DNA of 64,000 nt from Massilia sp. PDC64 (lineage in GTDB: Bacteria > Pseudomonadota > Gammaproteobacteria > Burkholderiales > Burkholderiaceae_D), in contig NZ_FMZS01000005.1 in the NCBI RefSeq assembly GCF_900101265.1, positions 310,001 through 374,000 on the forward strand, read 5' to 3'. The translations under genes and the position numbers were made by a program. Under the pieces are notes generated by a model. That model saw only the letters and a list, made by a program, of their open reading frames with translations, searched no databases and was not told the origin of the DNA. Shown here piece after piece: positions 19,077 through 28,130 of this stretch. Positions within the stretch are counted from its first letter, which is position 1. Every line of letters starts with the position of its first letter.

Positions 19077-20507
19077 ATGTTACGTCAACGCCGTGCCCGT
19101 ATTCTCGCCACCCTCGGCCCCTCCAGTTCCACCCCCGACCAGATCTATGCGCTGGCACTGGCCGGCGCCGACGTCTTCCGTTTGAACTTCAGCCACGGCA
19201 GCCACGACGACCACGCCGCGCGCTACAACATCATCCGCAGCGTCGAGCGCGACATCGGCCGTCCCATCGGCGTGCTGATGGACTTGCAGGGACCGAAGCT
19301 GCGCGTGGGCCGCATGGCCGGCGGCAAGGCGATGCTGGAAACGGGCAGCCGCTTCCGCCTCGACCTCGATTCGACGGAAGGCGATGCCACGCGCGCCGGC
19401 ATGCCGCATCCCGAGATCTTCGCGGCGCTGCGTCCAGGGACGGACCTGCTGCTGGACGACGGCAAGCTGCGCCTGCGCGTGGACGCGTGCGGGCCCGACT
19501 TCGCCGAGACGACCGTGATGGCGGGCGGTGCGCTGTCCGACCGCAAGGGCGTCAACGTGCCCGGCGTCGTGCTGCCGATCTCCCCGCTGACGACGAAGGA
19601 CCGCGCCGACCTCGCGTTCGGCCTGGAACTGGGCGTGGACTGGGTCGCGCTGTCGTTCGTGCAGCGCCCCGAGGACATCGTCGAGGCGCGGAGCCTGATC
19701 GGCGACCGGGCGTGGATCATGGCCAAGCTGGAAAAGCCGGCCGCGATCGACGCGCTGGACGGCATCGTGGCGCTGGCGGACGGCATCATGGTCGCGCGCG
19801 GCGACCTCGGCGTGGAACTCCCGCCGCAACAGGTACCCGTGCTGCAGCGTCGCATCGTGCACGCGGCGCGCGCGGCCGGCCGCCCCGTCGTCGTCGCCAC
19901 GCAGATGCTGGAATCGATGACGGCCGCGCCCGTGCCCACGCGTGCCGAAGTGTCGGACGTCGCCACCGCCATCTACGAAGGCGCGGACGCCGTCATGCTG
20001 TCGGCGGAATCGGCGTCCGGCCAGTACCCGGTGCAATCGGTGGCCGTGATGGACAACGTGATCCGCGAAGTGGAGCAGGACCCGCGCTGGCGCGAAGGCC
20101 TGGATGCGAGCCACAAGCCGGCCGACAAGACGACGGCGGACGCCATCTGCTGCGCGCTGCGCCGCGTGACGAACCTCCTCGCGCCCGCCGCCACCGTCAC
20201 GTACACGGCGAGCGGCGCGACCTGTTTGCGCGCGAGCCGCGAGCGGCCCACGGCGCCCATCCTCGCGCTGACGCCGAAGACCGCCATCGCGCGCCGGCTG
20301 GCGCTCGTGTGGGGCGTCCACCCGGTGCCGTTCGAGGAAGCGGAAGGCTTCGACCGCATGGTGGCGGATGGCGTGGCGGCCGCGCGCTTCCACGGCCTGG
20401 CCGACGCAGGCGACGACGTCGTCGTGGTGGCGGGCTTCCCGTCCGGGCGTCCGGGCCGCACGAACCTGCTGCACGTCGTGCGCGTGGGCGAGGAGCCGGC
20501 CGTGTGA
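19077..20507 (+). CDS. pyk: pyruvate kinase
   Basis: This is a 476-residue pyruvate kinase. FRLNFSHGSHDDH near the N-terminus holds the nucleotide and metal residues. MAKLEKPAAIDALDGI with the downstream MVARGDLGVELP is the catalytic Lys and metal-binding signature, and the C-terminal allosteric domain is present. It converts PEP and ADP to pyruvate and ATP. Following ttuD, it would finish the route glyoxylate - glycerate - 2-phosphoglycerate - PEP - pyruvate (via enolase). It has AAGGA upstream but is separated from ttuD by a terminator, so it probably has its own promoter. Confidence 0.96.
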   Translation: MLRQRRARILATLGPSSSTPDQIYALALAGADVFRLNFSHGSHDDHAARYNIIRSVERDIGRPIGVLMDLQGPKLRVGRMAGGKAMLETGSRFRLDLDSTEGDATRAGMPHPEIFAALRPGTDLLLDDGKLRLRVDACGPDFAETTVMAGGALSDRKGVNVPGVVLPISPLTTKDRADLAFGLELGVDWVALSFVQRPEDIVEARSLIGDRAWIMAKLEKPAAIDALDGIVALADGIMVARGDLGVELPPQQVPVLQRRIVHAARAAGRPVVVATQMLESMTAAPVPTRAEVSDVATAIYEGADAVMLSAESASGQYPVQSVAVMDNVIREVEQDPRWREGLDASHKPADKTTADAICCALRRVTNLLAPAATVTYTASGATCLRASRERPTAPILALTPKTAIARRLALVWGVHPVPFEEAEGFDRMVADGVAAARFHGLADAGDDVVVVAGFPSGRPGRTNLLHVVRVGEEPAV

Positions 20508-20549
20508 TGATCTGGTAACGTAGCGTTTTGTCCACTCCTGGAGAAACGC

Positions 20550-21371
20550 ATGAAGACCCAGCTCGAAAAAGCGCAGGCGTTCGCCGACCTGCACCGCCGC
20601 GGCAACTGCTTCGTCATCCCGAACCCGTGGGACGCGGGATCGGCGAAGCTGCTGCAGCATCTGGGCTACCAGGCGCTGGCGGGCACCAGCGCCGGCTTCG
20701 CGTTCTCGAAGGCGAAGACGGATCCGACGATCACCATCGCGGAAATGCTGCCGCACCTGGCCGAACTGGCCGCCGCGACGGACCTGCCGCTGTCCGCCGA
20801 CCTGCAGTCCGGGTTCGGCGATTCGCCGGAAGACGCGGCCCGCACGATCGTCGAAGCGGCGGCGACGGGCATCGTGGGCGGTTCCATCGAGGACGCGACG
20901 GACGATCCGGCTGCGCCGCTGTACGACATCGGCCTCGCCACGGACCGCATCCGCGCGGCGGTGGAGGCGGCCCGCAGGCTCCCCTTCAAATTCATGCTGA
21001 CGGCGCGCGCGGAAAACTTCCGTGTCGGCCGCCCGGACCTGGCCGACACGATCCGCCGCTTGCAGGCTTACCAGGAAGCGGGTGCCGACGTGCTGTTCGC
21101 GCCGGGCATCGCGAAGCAGGAAGACATCGCGGCCGTCGTGCGCGCCGTCGACCGGCCCGTGAACTTCATGGCGGGCGCGCCGGGCCTGGGGCTTTCCGTC
21201 GCGGACCTGGCGGCGCTGGGCGTCACGCGCGTGAGCCTGGGCGCATCGCTCGCGCGGTCCGCGTACGGCGCGCTCGTGCGCGATGCGCGCGAGGTGCTGG
21301 AGCAGGGCACCTTTACGTATGCGGACGAGGCGTTGCCGGCGGCGGAGCTGAACCGCGTCTTCACGGCGTAG
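20550..21371 (+). CDS. isocitrate lyase/PEP mutase family protein
   Basis: This 273-residue TIM-barrel protein resembles the PEP mutase/isocitrate lyase superfamily (FVIPNPWDAGSAKLLQHLGYQALAGTSAG; PLSADLQSGFG; GGSIEDAT). The acidic residues that bind Mg are present in SADLQSGFG and SIED. Family members cleave or form C-C or P-C bonds in oxoacids. A GGAG site precedes the start. It lies 42 bases after pyk in the same direction with no terminator between, so co-transcription is possible. The exact reaction is unknown; oxaloacetate decarboxylase-like or 2-methylisocitrate lyase-like activities are candidates. Confidence 0.85.
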   Translation: MKTQLEKAQAFADLHRRGNCFVIPNPWDAGSAKLLQHLGYQALAGTSAGFAFSKAKTDPTITIAEMLPHLAELAAATDLPLSADLQSGFGDSPEDAARTIVEAAATGIVGGSIEDATDDPAAPLYDIGLATDRIRAAVEAARRLPFKFMLTARAENFRVGRPDLADTIRRLQAYQEAGADVLFAPGIAKQEDIAAVVRAVDRPVNFMAGAPGLGLSVADLAALGVTRVSLGASLARSAYGALVRDAREVLEQGTFTYADEALPAAELNRVFTA

Positions 21372-21376
21372 CGGTA

Positions 21377-22003
21377 TCAGGCCTGCATTGCGCCGAACTC
21401 CACGATCCCCAGCCGCGCCGCCAGGTGCATCAACCTGAAATCATTGTCCGCCCCCAGTTTCTGCCGCACGGATGTGAGGGTGTTCAGCACCGTCTTCGGG
21501 CTGACCGTGAGCTGGGCCGCGATGGCCGGCACGGATTCGCCGTGTACGAGCAGGCGCAGCATGTCGAACTCGCGCGGCGTCAGGCCGTCCAGTGGAGCCG
21601 GTGCTGCGGCCGCCGCCACGTCGGACGACAGCACGCGCGTGCCGCGCAGCACGGCGCGGATGCCGGCGATGAGTTCTTCCGGCTCGCTGCGCTTGGTGAG
21701 ATAGCCGTGCGCGCCCGCCTTCAGCGCCTGGCCGACGTGGCCGGCGCTGTCGTGCATCGACAGCACGAGCACCCGTAACGGCGGCAGGCGGGCGCGCATG
21801 CCGGCGATGGCTTCCAGGCCGCTGCTGCCTTTCAGGCTCAGGTCGACGACGGCGACGTCCGGGCGGACCTGCTGGACGAGCGCATTGGCTTCCGGCGCGC
21901 CGGCCGCTTCGCCGACGACGTCGAAATCGGGTTCGGCGGACAGGAGCCGGCGGTAGCCGCTGCGCACGACGGCATGGTCGTCGACGAGGACGATGCGGAT
22001 CAT
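21377..22003 (-). CDS. NarL/UhpA-type response regulator
   Basis: This encodes 208 residues. An N-terminal receiver domain (MIRIVLVDDHAVVRSGYRRLL) has phospho-acceptor Asp in VAVVDLSLKG and conserved Lys in YLTKRSEP. A C-terminal LuxR-type helix-turn-helix (LTPREFDMLRLLVHGESVPAIAAQLTVSPKTV) follows. Its start overlaps the end of the sensor kinase gene by four bases, so the two are cotranslated. The operon diverges from the TonB receptor at 23417, which is a likely target. Confidence 0.92.
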   Translation of the reverse strand: MIRIVLVDDHAVVRSGYRRLLSAEPDFDVVGEAAGAPEANALVQQVRPDVAVVDLSLKGSSGLEAIAGMRARLPPLRVLVLSMHDSAGHVGQALKAGAHGYLTKRSEPEELIAGIRAVLRGTRVLSSDVAAAAAPAPLDGLTPREFDMLRLLVHGESVPAIAAQLTVSPKTVLNTLTSVRQKLGADNDFRLMHLAARLGIVEFGAMQA

Positions 22004-23289
22004 GCCGGCACCTCGGCGGCCTGCGCCGCCGGCAGCGGCAACGTGGCCAGCAGGCGCAGGCCGCCGGCCGGGCCGGCCACGAGCCGCAACTGGCCGCCCG
22101 CCATGGCGATGCGTTCCGTGATGCCGAGCAGGCCGCCGTTCCACGTCGCGCCTTCCTGGGGCAGGCCGCGGCCGTCGTCGCGGATCTCCAGCACGAGGCC
22201 GCCGGTGCGCACGGCCAGCCGCACGACGCACAGCGACGCGCCGCTATGGCGCACGACGTTCGTGACGGCTTCCTGCACGACGCGGTAGACCGTCAGCGAC
22301 AGCAACTCGCCCACGTCCGGCAACTGCGTGGGCAGGTCGAGTTCGAAATCGATGTCCGTGTGGCGCGCGCGCCAGCCCAGCACGAGTTCGCGCAGGGTCT
22401 GTGCGAGGCCGGCCGCGTGCAGGCCGTGCGGCCGCAACGTCTTGAGCATCGCGCGCAACTGCTCACCGCACGTGCGGATCTCGCGCCGCAGGTCGGCCGC
22501 GCATTCGGCCACCGCGGCGCGCGTCAGCATGTTCGCATGGCGCGCGAGGTGCGTGGCGGTGACGTTCAGGGCCGTCAGCGTCTGGCCCATCTCGTCGTGC
22601 AGTTCGCGCGCCAGCACGCGCCGTTCGTCTTCCTGCACCGTGATCAGCTGGCGCGCCAGCGCGTGCTGCGCGCCGCGCGCTTCCGCCAGCGCGCGCGCGA
22701 GGTGGGCGATGGCTTCGGCCACGCGGCGGAATTCGCGCAGGGCGAACGCAGGCAGGGCGGGGTCGGGCTCGCCGCGCGCGAGGCGGTGCAGGCCCGCCTC
22801 GAGCGCGCGTACCGGCGACAGCGCCCGGTCGGCGCACCACCACGTCACGGCCAGGGTTGTACCGGAAAAGAACAACAGGGTGATCCAGATTTGCACAGTG
22901 TCGTGCAGGCGCTCGCCGATTTCGGATTCCGGATTCGGTGCGATGTAGAGCAGTTGCCCACCGATGCGGATCGCGCGCTCGCCGCGGTCGGGCGGGGCGA
23001 ATCCCAGCCAGGCGGGCAGCGGGTGCGCGGCACGCCGGGGCGGCGGGTCGTCCGCCGTGCGGATGCTCAGGTGGCGCAGGCCGGCGCCCGCGAGCAGGGC
23101 GCGTACGGCGCCCGCATCGCCTGCGCCGGCGCTGCCCGCGGCCACGAGCACGTTCACGAGGCGCGTGGACGCGTCTACCTCGGCACGGATGTCGCTCCGC
23201 AGGGAATACAGTTGTATCAGCGTGGTCATGGCCAGCAGGCTGCCCAACAGCAGGCCGAGCGAGCCGATGAGACGGCGGCGCAGGTCCAT
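22000..23289 (-). CDS. UhpB-type sensor histidine kinase
   Basis: This encodes 429 residues. Membrane helix 1 is at about 9-30, followed by a short periplasmic loop, and membrane helix 2 is at about 145-165. A HAMP-like linker precedes the HisKA_3 dimerisation helix with phospho-His in ERRVLARELHDEMGQTLTALN, and a HATPase domain follows (EAVTNVVRHSG, RDDGRGLPQEG). The start at 23289 has GAGGAGA upstream. It pairs with the response regulator gene that overlaps its 3' end, and faces the TonB receptor gene across 127 bases. Confidence 0.92.
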   Translation of the reverse strand: MDLRRRLIGSLGLLLGSLLAMTTLIQLYSLRSDIRAEVDASTRLVNVLVAAGSAGAGDAGAVRALLAGAGLRHLSIRTADDPPPRRAAHPLPAWLGFAPPDRGERAIRIGGQLLYIAPNPESEIGERLHDTVQIWITLLFFSGTTLAVTWWCADRALSPVRALEAGLHRLARGEPDPALPAFALREFRRVAEAIAHLARALAEARGAQHALARQLITVQEDERRVLARELHDEMGQTLTALNVTATHLARHANMLTRAAVAECAADLRREIRTCGEQLRAMLKTLRPHGLHAAGLAQTLRELVLGWRARHTDIDFELDLPTQLPDVGELLSLTVYRVVQEAVTNVVRHSGASLCVVRLAVRTGGLVLEIRDDGRGLPQEGATWNGGLLGITERIAMAGGQLRLVAGPAGGLRLLATLPLPAAQAAEVPA

Positions 23290-23416
23290 GGTCTCCTCGT
23301 CGTGTGTGGTTTGCCGTGGTGTACGCAACTTCCATACCAGTCGGGATTTTTTCCCTGTCGCCGAGGCGGCGGCGCTGGAATAGTTCATGCAAAAGAGAAC
23401 ACGAGGAGACATCGAC

Positions 23417-25627
23417 ATGAACAAGACCGCACTCGCCGCTGCCGTCGCGGCACTCTTTCACGGCATCGCCGCCGCCGACCCGGCGCCCGCCGTCGTCGAA
23501 ATCGTCGGCACGACCCCGCTGCAGGGCCTTGCCATCGCGCGCGAACGGATCGCGGCGAACGTGCAGGCCCTGGACGGCGACGACATGAACGATCCCGGCG
23601 CCGCCACGTTGCCGGACGCCCTGAAACGCCGCCTGGGCAGCGTGTTCGTCAACGAGATCCAGGGCAATCCGTTCCAGCCGGACGTCAGCTACCGCGGCTT
23701 CACGGCATCGCCGCTGCTCGGCACGCCGCAGGGATTGTCCGTCTACGTGGACGGCGTGCGCATGAATCAACCGTTCGGCGACGTCGTCAGCTGGGACCTG
23801 ATCCCGCGCGCGGCCATCTCCACCCTGAGCCTGATGCCGGGCTCGAATCCGCTGTTCGGCCTGAACACGCTGGGTGGCGCGCTGGTCGTCCGCACGAGGG
23901 ATGGCCTGCACGACCCGGGCAGCAGCGTGCAGGTGCAGGCGGGCAGCCACGGCCGCGGCGAAGCCGTGTTCGAGCACGGCGGCCACGACGATCGCGGCCT
24001 GCATTGGTATGTCACGGGTACGGCGTTCCGCGACGGCGGCTGGCGCGACGAATCGCCCACGCGCCTCGGCCAGCTGTTCGGCAAGGTCGGGTGGCACGAC
24101 GGCGTCGCGGACGTCGCGGCGAGCATCGCACTGGCCGGGAGCCGCCTGGCCGGCAACGGACTTCAGGAGGCGCGGCTGCTCGACCGGGATTACGCAAGCG
24201 TCTACACGAAGCCCGACGTGACGCGCAACCGCGCCGCGCTGCTCAACGTGACGGGCAGCCGCAAGTTGGCGGACGACGTGCTGTTGTCCGGGAACGCCTA
24301 CTACCGCCACATCCGCACGACCACGTTCAACGGCGACCTGAACGACGATGACGACGAGCCGTGGAATGGCCTCGTCAACCGCACCGCGAGCACCCAGACG
24401 AACCATGGGCTGGGTGGACAGGCGGAGTTCGGCGGCCGGCTGACGGTCGGCGCGGCGTACGACGCGAGCCGCGCGGACTTCCGCCAGAGCGCGTACGACG
24501 GCGTCGTCGCTCCGGACCGGAGCGTCACGCAAGTGGACGAGATCGACGACATGGCCGTCGACCTCGTCGGCCGCACGCGCACGTGGAGCATCTTCGCGAC
24601 CGACACGATTCCGCTGCGCGACGACCTGCATGTGACCCTGTCCGGCCGCTACAACCGGACGTCGGTCCACAACCGCGACCGCGTCCATCCGGGCGGCGGC
24701 AGCGGCTCGCTCGACGGCGACCACCATTACGGCCGGTTCAATCCGGCACTGGGCATCACTTGGTCGCCGACGCGGGCATTCAATGCGTATGCCGGCTACG
24801 ACGAAGGAAGCCGCACGCCGACCGCCGTGGAACTGGGCTGCGCCGATCCGGCGAATCCGTGCAAGCTGCCGAACGCGATGGCGGGCGATCCGCCTTTGAA
24901 GCAGGTCGTCACGCGCACGTGGGAGGCCGGTGCCAGGGGCAGGATCGGCAGGATGCACTGGAACGCCAGCGTGTTCCGCGCGACGAACGACGACGACATC
25001 CTGTTCGTGGCGGACGACGCGGCGGGCTTTGGCTACTTCCGCAACTTCGGCAGGACACGGCGCCAGGGCGTCGAGGCGGGCGTCGACGGCCGTGCCGGAC
25101 CGGTGATCCTGTCGGCGCACTACACGTACCTGCACGCGACATTCGCGAGCGGCGAGACGGTGGGCGGCGCAGGCAACAGCAGCGCGGACGCGGACGGCAA
25201 TATCGCGATCCGGCCCGGCGACCGCATTCCGCTCATTCCGCGCCACGTGTTCAAGGCGCGCGCCGAATGGCAAATCACGCCGGCGTGGTCGGCGGAAATG
25301 GGGGTGATGGCGGTGTCGGATGCGACGGCGCGCGGCAACGAGAACGGCCTGCACCGTCCGGACGGCGCGGATTACCTGGGCCGCGGCGCCACGCCGGGCC
25401 ATGCCGTGTTCGACCTCGGCACGGCGTTCCAGGCGACGCCGCGCCTGCGCGTGTTCGCCCAGGTGGACAACCTGTTCGACCGCCGCTACGCGACGGCGTC
25501 GCAGCTCGGTACGACCGGGTTCGACGGGGAGGGCGCCTTCGTCGCGCATGATCGCGTCCACTCGACCTTCTACGCGCCGGGTGCGCCGCGTACCGTACGC
25601 GCGGGCGTGCGCTACACCTTTGACTGA
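23417..25627 (+). CDS. TonB-dependent outer-membrane receptor
   Basis: This protein of 736 residues has a signal peptide MNKTALAAAVAALFHGIAAA. A plug domain follows (ATLPDALKRRLGSVFVNEIQGN; LSVYVDGVRMNQPFGD; NTLGGALVV), then a 22-strand-type barrel ending in FTFD-like VRYTFD with terminal aromatic/acid. It would import an outer-membrane-impermeant nutrient using ExbBD-TonB energy. The start at 23417 follows GAGGAGA. It is divergent from a two-component system, which suggests extracytoplasmic ligand-dependent induction. The ligand cannot be named; no siderophore synthesis genes are adjacent. Confidence 0.93.
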   Translation: MNKTALAAAVAALFHGIAAADPAPAVVEIVGTTPLQGLAIARERIAANVQALDGDDMNDPGAATLPDALKRRLGSVFVNEIQGNPFQPDVSYRGFTASPLLGTPQGLSVYVDGVRMNQPFGDVVSWDLIPRAAISTLSLMPGSNPLFGLNTLGGALVVRTRDGLHDPGSSVQVQAGSHGRGEAVFEHGGHDDRGLHWYVTGTAFRDGGWRDESPTRLGQLFGKVGWHDGVADVAASIALAGSRLAGNGLQEARLLDRDYASVYTKPDVTRNRAALLNVTGSRKLADDVLLSGNAYYRHIRTTTFNGDLNDDDDEPWNGLVNRTASTQTNHGLGGQAEFGGRLTVGAAYDASRADFRQSAYDGVVAPDRSVTQVDEIDDMAVDLVGRTRTWSIFATDTIPLRDDLHVTLSGRYNRTSVHNRDRVHPGGGSGSLDGDHHYGRFNPALGITWSPTRAFNAYAGYDEGSRTPTAVELGCADPANPCKLPNAMAGDPPLKQVVTRTWEAGARGRIGRMHWNASVFRATNDDDILFVADDAAGFGYFRNFGRTRRQGVEAGVDGRAGPVILSAHYTYLHATFASGETVGGAGNSSADADGNIAIRPGDRIPLIPRHVFKARAEWQITPAWSAEMGVMAVSDATARGNENGLHRPDGADYLGRGATPGHAVFDLGTAFQATPRLRVFAQVDNLFDRRYATASQLGTTGFDGEGAFVAHDRVHSTFYAPGAPRTVRAGVRYTFD

Positions 25628-25631
25628 GCGA

Positions 25632-26540
25632 TCACACCCACAGCCGGTACATCCAGAACGATTCGTCCTCGGCGAAGCGGCGTGCGAATTCCGCCGGCGT
25701 GAAGCCCGTGATGCGGCGCACGGCGCGCGTCATGTGGGCCTGGTCGGCGAAGCCTTCGTCCAGCGCCATCGTGGCCCAGTCGAACGGCTGGCCGGCATCG
25801 TGGCGGTCGCGCGCCGCGAAGAACAGGCCTTCCGTGCGCACGATGGACTGCCATTCGCGCAGCGAGCGGCCGCTGAACGACTTGATGCGGCGCTCGACGT
25901 GGCGCGGGCTGTGCTCGCGCCGCCATTCGTGGGCCTGCCACGCGAGGCGCTCGACCCAGTTGCGGCCGAGCTGGCGCAGCGAGGGCTGGTCCGTGTCGCG
26001 GCCGCGCAGCGCCTGCCAGCGGCGTGCGAGATGGTGTTCGAACACGCCGACCATGTCCTCGTCGCGGCTGGCGAGCAACGCGTCCCACATGGGTGTCCAT
26101 TCGGGGCCCATGACGTCGGCGGCGGGGACGAAGCGGTCCTGCACGCGCGCGAGGTCCAGGCCGAACAGCGCCTGCGCGGCATCTGCCTGGAACAGCGCCA
26201 TGCAGCCGCAGCCCGTCGTCGGCGCCCATGATGTGGTGGGATGCGCCTGCGTGCCGGCGACGACGCACGCCGTGCCGAACGGACGCCACACGGCGGCGCC
26301 ACCCTCCATCCGGACCTTGCCCGCGTCGATGTCGCGGTACCAGGACAGCGACACGAGCGGCGACGACGGGAAGTGCGACAGGCGCTGGGCGTCGGTCAGG
26401 GTCAGGTTGCGGACGTCGCGCCCGACGACGGCGACCAGTGCGCCCTGCAGCGACGCCGGCGGGAGGCGCAGCCAGTCGGTCGGTGGGCCGTCGGGCGCGG
26501 CGCGCGGCGCACGCGTCAGCGGATCGGGGCAGCGCGTCAT
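25632..26540 (-). CDS. AraC-family transcriptional regulator
   Basis: This 302-residue protein has a C-terminal AraC double helix-turn-helix (about 195-290). ALDEGFADQAHMTRAVRRITGFTPAEFARRF is the second helix-turn-helix and signature. The N-terminal part (about 30-160) is a small-ligand sensor of the type with a conserved GCG near GCGCMALFQAD. Its ATG overlaps the stop of the MocR gene by four bases, so the two regulators are cotranslated. It is convergent with the TonB receptor, 4 bases apart. Confidence 0.88.
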   Translation of the reverse strand: MTRCPDPLTRAPRAAPDGPPTDWLRLPPASLQGALVAVVGRDVRNLTLTDAQRLSHFPSSPLVSLSWYRDIDAGKVRMEGGAAVWRPFGTACVVAGTQAHPTTSWAPTTGCGCMALFQADAAQALFGLDLARVQDRFVPAADVMGPEWTPMWDALLASRDEDMVGVFEHHLARRWQALRGRDTDQPSLRQLGRNWVERLAWQAHEWRREHSPRHVERRIKSFSGRSLREWQSIVRTEGLFFAARDRHDAGQPFDWATMALDEGFADQAHMTRAVRRITGFTPAEFARRFAEDESFWMYRLWV

Positions 26541-28009
26541 ACGCCCAGTGCCGACAGACCCGGCTCCTTGATGGCGGGCGCCGGCGGCGGACTCCCGAGC
26601 TGCGCGGCGGCCAGTGCGCCGAGCGTGGCGATGGCCCCTTCGACCCGGGCATCCCACCCATGGCCGAAGTTCAGGCGGATGCAGTTGCGGAACTCGCCGC
26701 GCGCGGAAAACATCGGGCCCGGCGCCACGCTGATGTTGCGGAGGCACGCATCCCGCTGCAGCGCCAGCGTGTCGACGCCGGCCGGGAACTCCACCCAGAG
26801 GAAGTAGCCGCCTTCCGGCCGGCTGGCCTTGGTGCCGGGCGGGAAATGGCGCTGCACGGCGCAGGACATCGCGGCCTGCTGCAGTGCCAGCGTGTGGCGC
26901 AGCTGGCGCAGGTGGCGGTCGTAGCCGCCGCGCGCGAGGTAGTCGGACAGTCCTTCCTGCACGGGCGCCGCGACGGCCAGCGTGCGCGTGAGCTTCAGGC
27001 GCGCCACCCGCTCGCGGAATCGTCCCGGCAGGGCCCAGCCCAGGCGGTAGCCGGGCGCGAGGCATTTCGAGAACGAAGAACAGTGCAGCACGAGCCCTTC
27101 CTGGTCGAAGGCCTTGGCCGGCAGCGGCCGGCGCGCGCCGAAATACAGTTCGCCGTACACGTCGTCCTCGATCAGCGGGATGCCCCGGGCGGCGAGCAGG
27201 TCGACGAGCGCGCGCTTGTTCTCGTCCGGCATCAGGCTGCCGAGCGGGTTCTGAAAATTCGTCATGATCCAGCAGGCGGCCGGCTTGTCGGCAGCGAGCG
27301 CCTGGGCGAGGCGGTCCAGGTCGAGGCCGCCGCGCGGGCAGGACGGCACCTCGATGGCGCGCAGTCCCAGGTTTTCCAGTGCCTGCAGGGCGCCGTAGAA
27401 CGTGGGCGATTCGACGATCACGGCGTCGCCGGGCTGCGTCACCGCCTGCAGGCACAGGTTCAGCGCCTCCAGCGCGCCGTTCGTGATGACGACGTCGTCC
27501 GGCTGAACGAGCGCGCCGTCCGCCAGGTAGCGCGTCGCGATCTGGCGGCGCAGGGTGGCGCTGCCGGGCGTGATGTCGTCCACCGTCGACCACGGGTCCA
27601 TGGTTTCCGCACCCCGCGCCAGCGAGCGGGCCAGGCGCGGCAGCGGATACAGCAGCGGGCTGGGAAAGGCCGAGGCCAGAGGCACGACGTCGCGCGACTT
27701 GACCGAGTCCAGGATCGAGAACACGAGATCGTTGATCCGCACGGGCAGCGACCCGGTGCTGCACTTGCTGTGGATGACCGGTTCGGGCGGCAGGCTCGCG
27801 TTCCCGGCCGTCACGTAATAGCCGGACCGCTCGCGCGCCCGGATCAGGCCCTGCGCCTCGAGCAGGTAATAGGCTTCGAACACGGTCGACACGGAGACGC
27901 CCCGGCTCGTACTGATCTGGCGCACCGACGGCAGGCGGTCGCCGACGTCCAGCATGCCGCTCCTGATCGACGTGGCGATCTCTTCCGCCAGGAGCTCGTA
28001 ACGCTTCAT
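26537..28009 (-). CDS. MocR/PdxR-type GntR regulator with aminotransferase domain
   Basis: This encodes 490 residues. The N-terminal GntR winged helix-turn-helix (1-75) has GDRLPSVRQISTSRGVSVSTV. The remainder is a class I aminotransferase-like domain (about 100-480) whose PLP-binding Lys is in CSSFSKCLAPGYRLGW. Such proteins sense PLP or an amino compound and regulate a nearby divergent operon. The divergent neighbour here is the PAS-GGDEF gene; the overlapping downstream neighbour is an AraC regulator. The target is uncertain. Confidence 0.93.
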   Translation of the reverse strand: MKRYELLAEEIATSIRSGMLDVGDRLPSVRQISTSRGVSVSTVFEAYYLLEAQGLIRARERSGYYVTAGNASLPPEPVIHSKCSTGSLPVRINDLVFSILDSVKSRDVVPLASAFPSPLLYPLPRLARSLARGAETMDPWSTVDDITPGSATLRRQIATRYLADGALVQPDDVVITNGALEALNLCLQAVTQPGDAVIVESPTFYGALQALENLGLRAIEVPSCPRGGLDLDRLAQALAADKPAACWIMTNFQNPLGSLMPDENKRALVDLLAARGIPLIEDDVYGELYFGARRPLPAKAFDQEGLVLHCSSFSKCLAPGYRLGWALPGRFRERVARLKLTRTLAVAAPVQEGLSDYLARGGYDRHLRQLRHTLALQQAAMSCAVQRHFPPGTKASRPEGGYFLWVEFPAGVDTLALQRDACLRNISVAPGPMFSARGEFRNCIRLNFGHGWDARVEGAIATLGALAAAQLGSPPPAPAIKEPGLSALGV

Positions 28010-28096
28010 TGGATCCCTTCAGTCTGCATCTGATATGGAAAAACTGATTGCAACTGAATCTGTTTTATGACGGCAAGGTGGCCAATAATCCTCACC

Positions 28097-28123
28097 ATGG
28101 CCTTTTTCGATTCAGCTCAATGA
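28097..28123 (+). other. possible 8-codon upstream ORF before the PAS-GGDEF gene
   Basis: An ATG at 28097 starts a frame of eight codons ending TGA at 28121-28123, seven bases before the PAS-GGDEF start, which itself lacks a clear ribosome site. Reinitiation could couple the two. No good ribosome site precedes the short frame either, so support is weak. Confidence 0.2.
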
Positions 28124-28130
28124 ACATACC

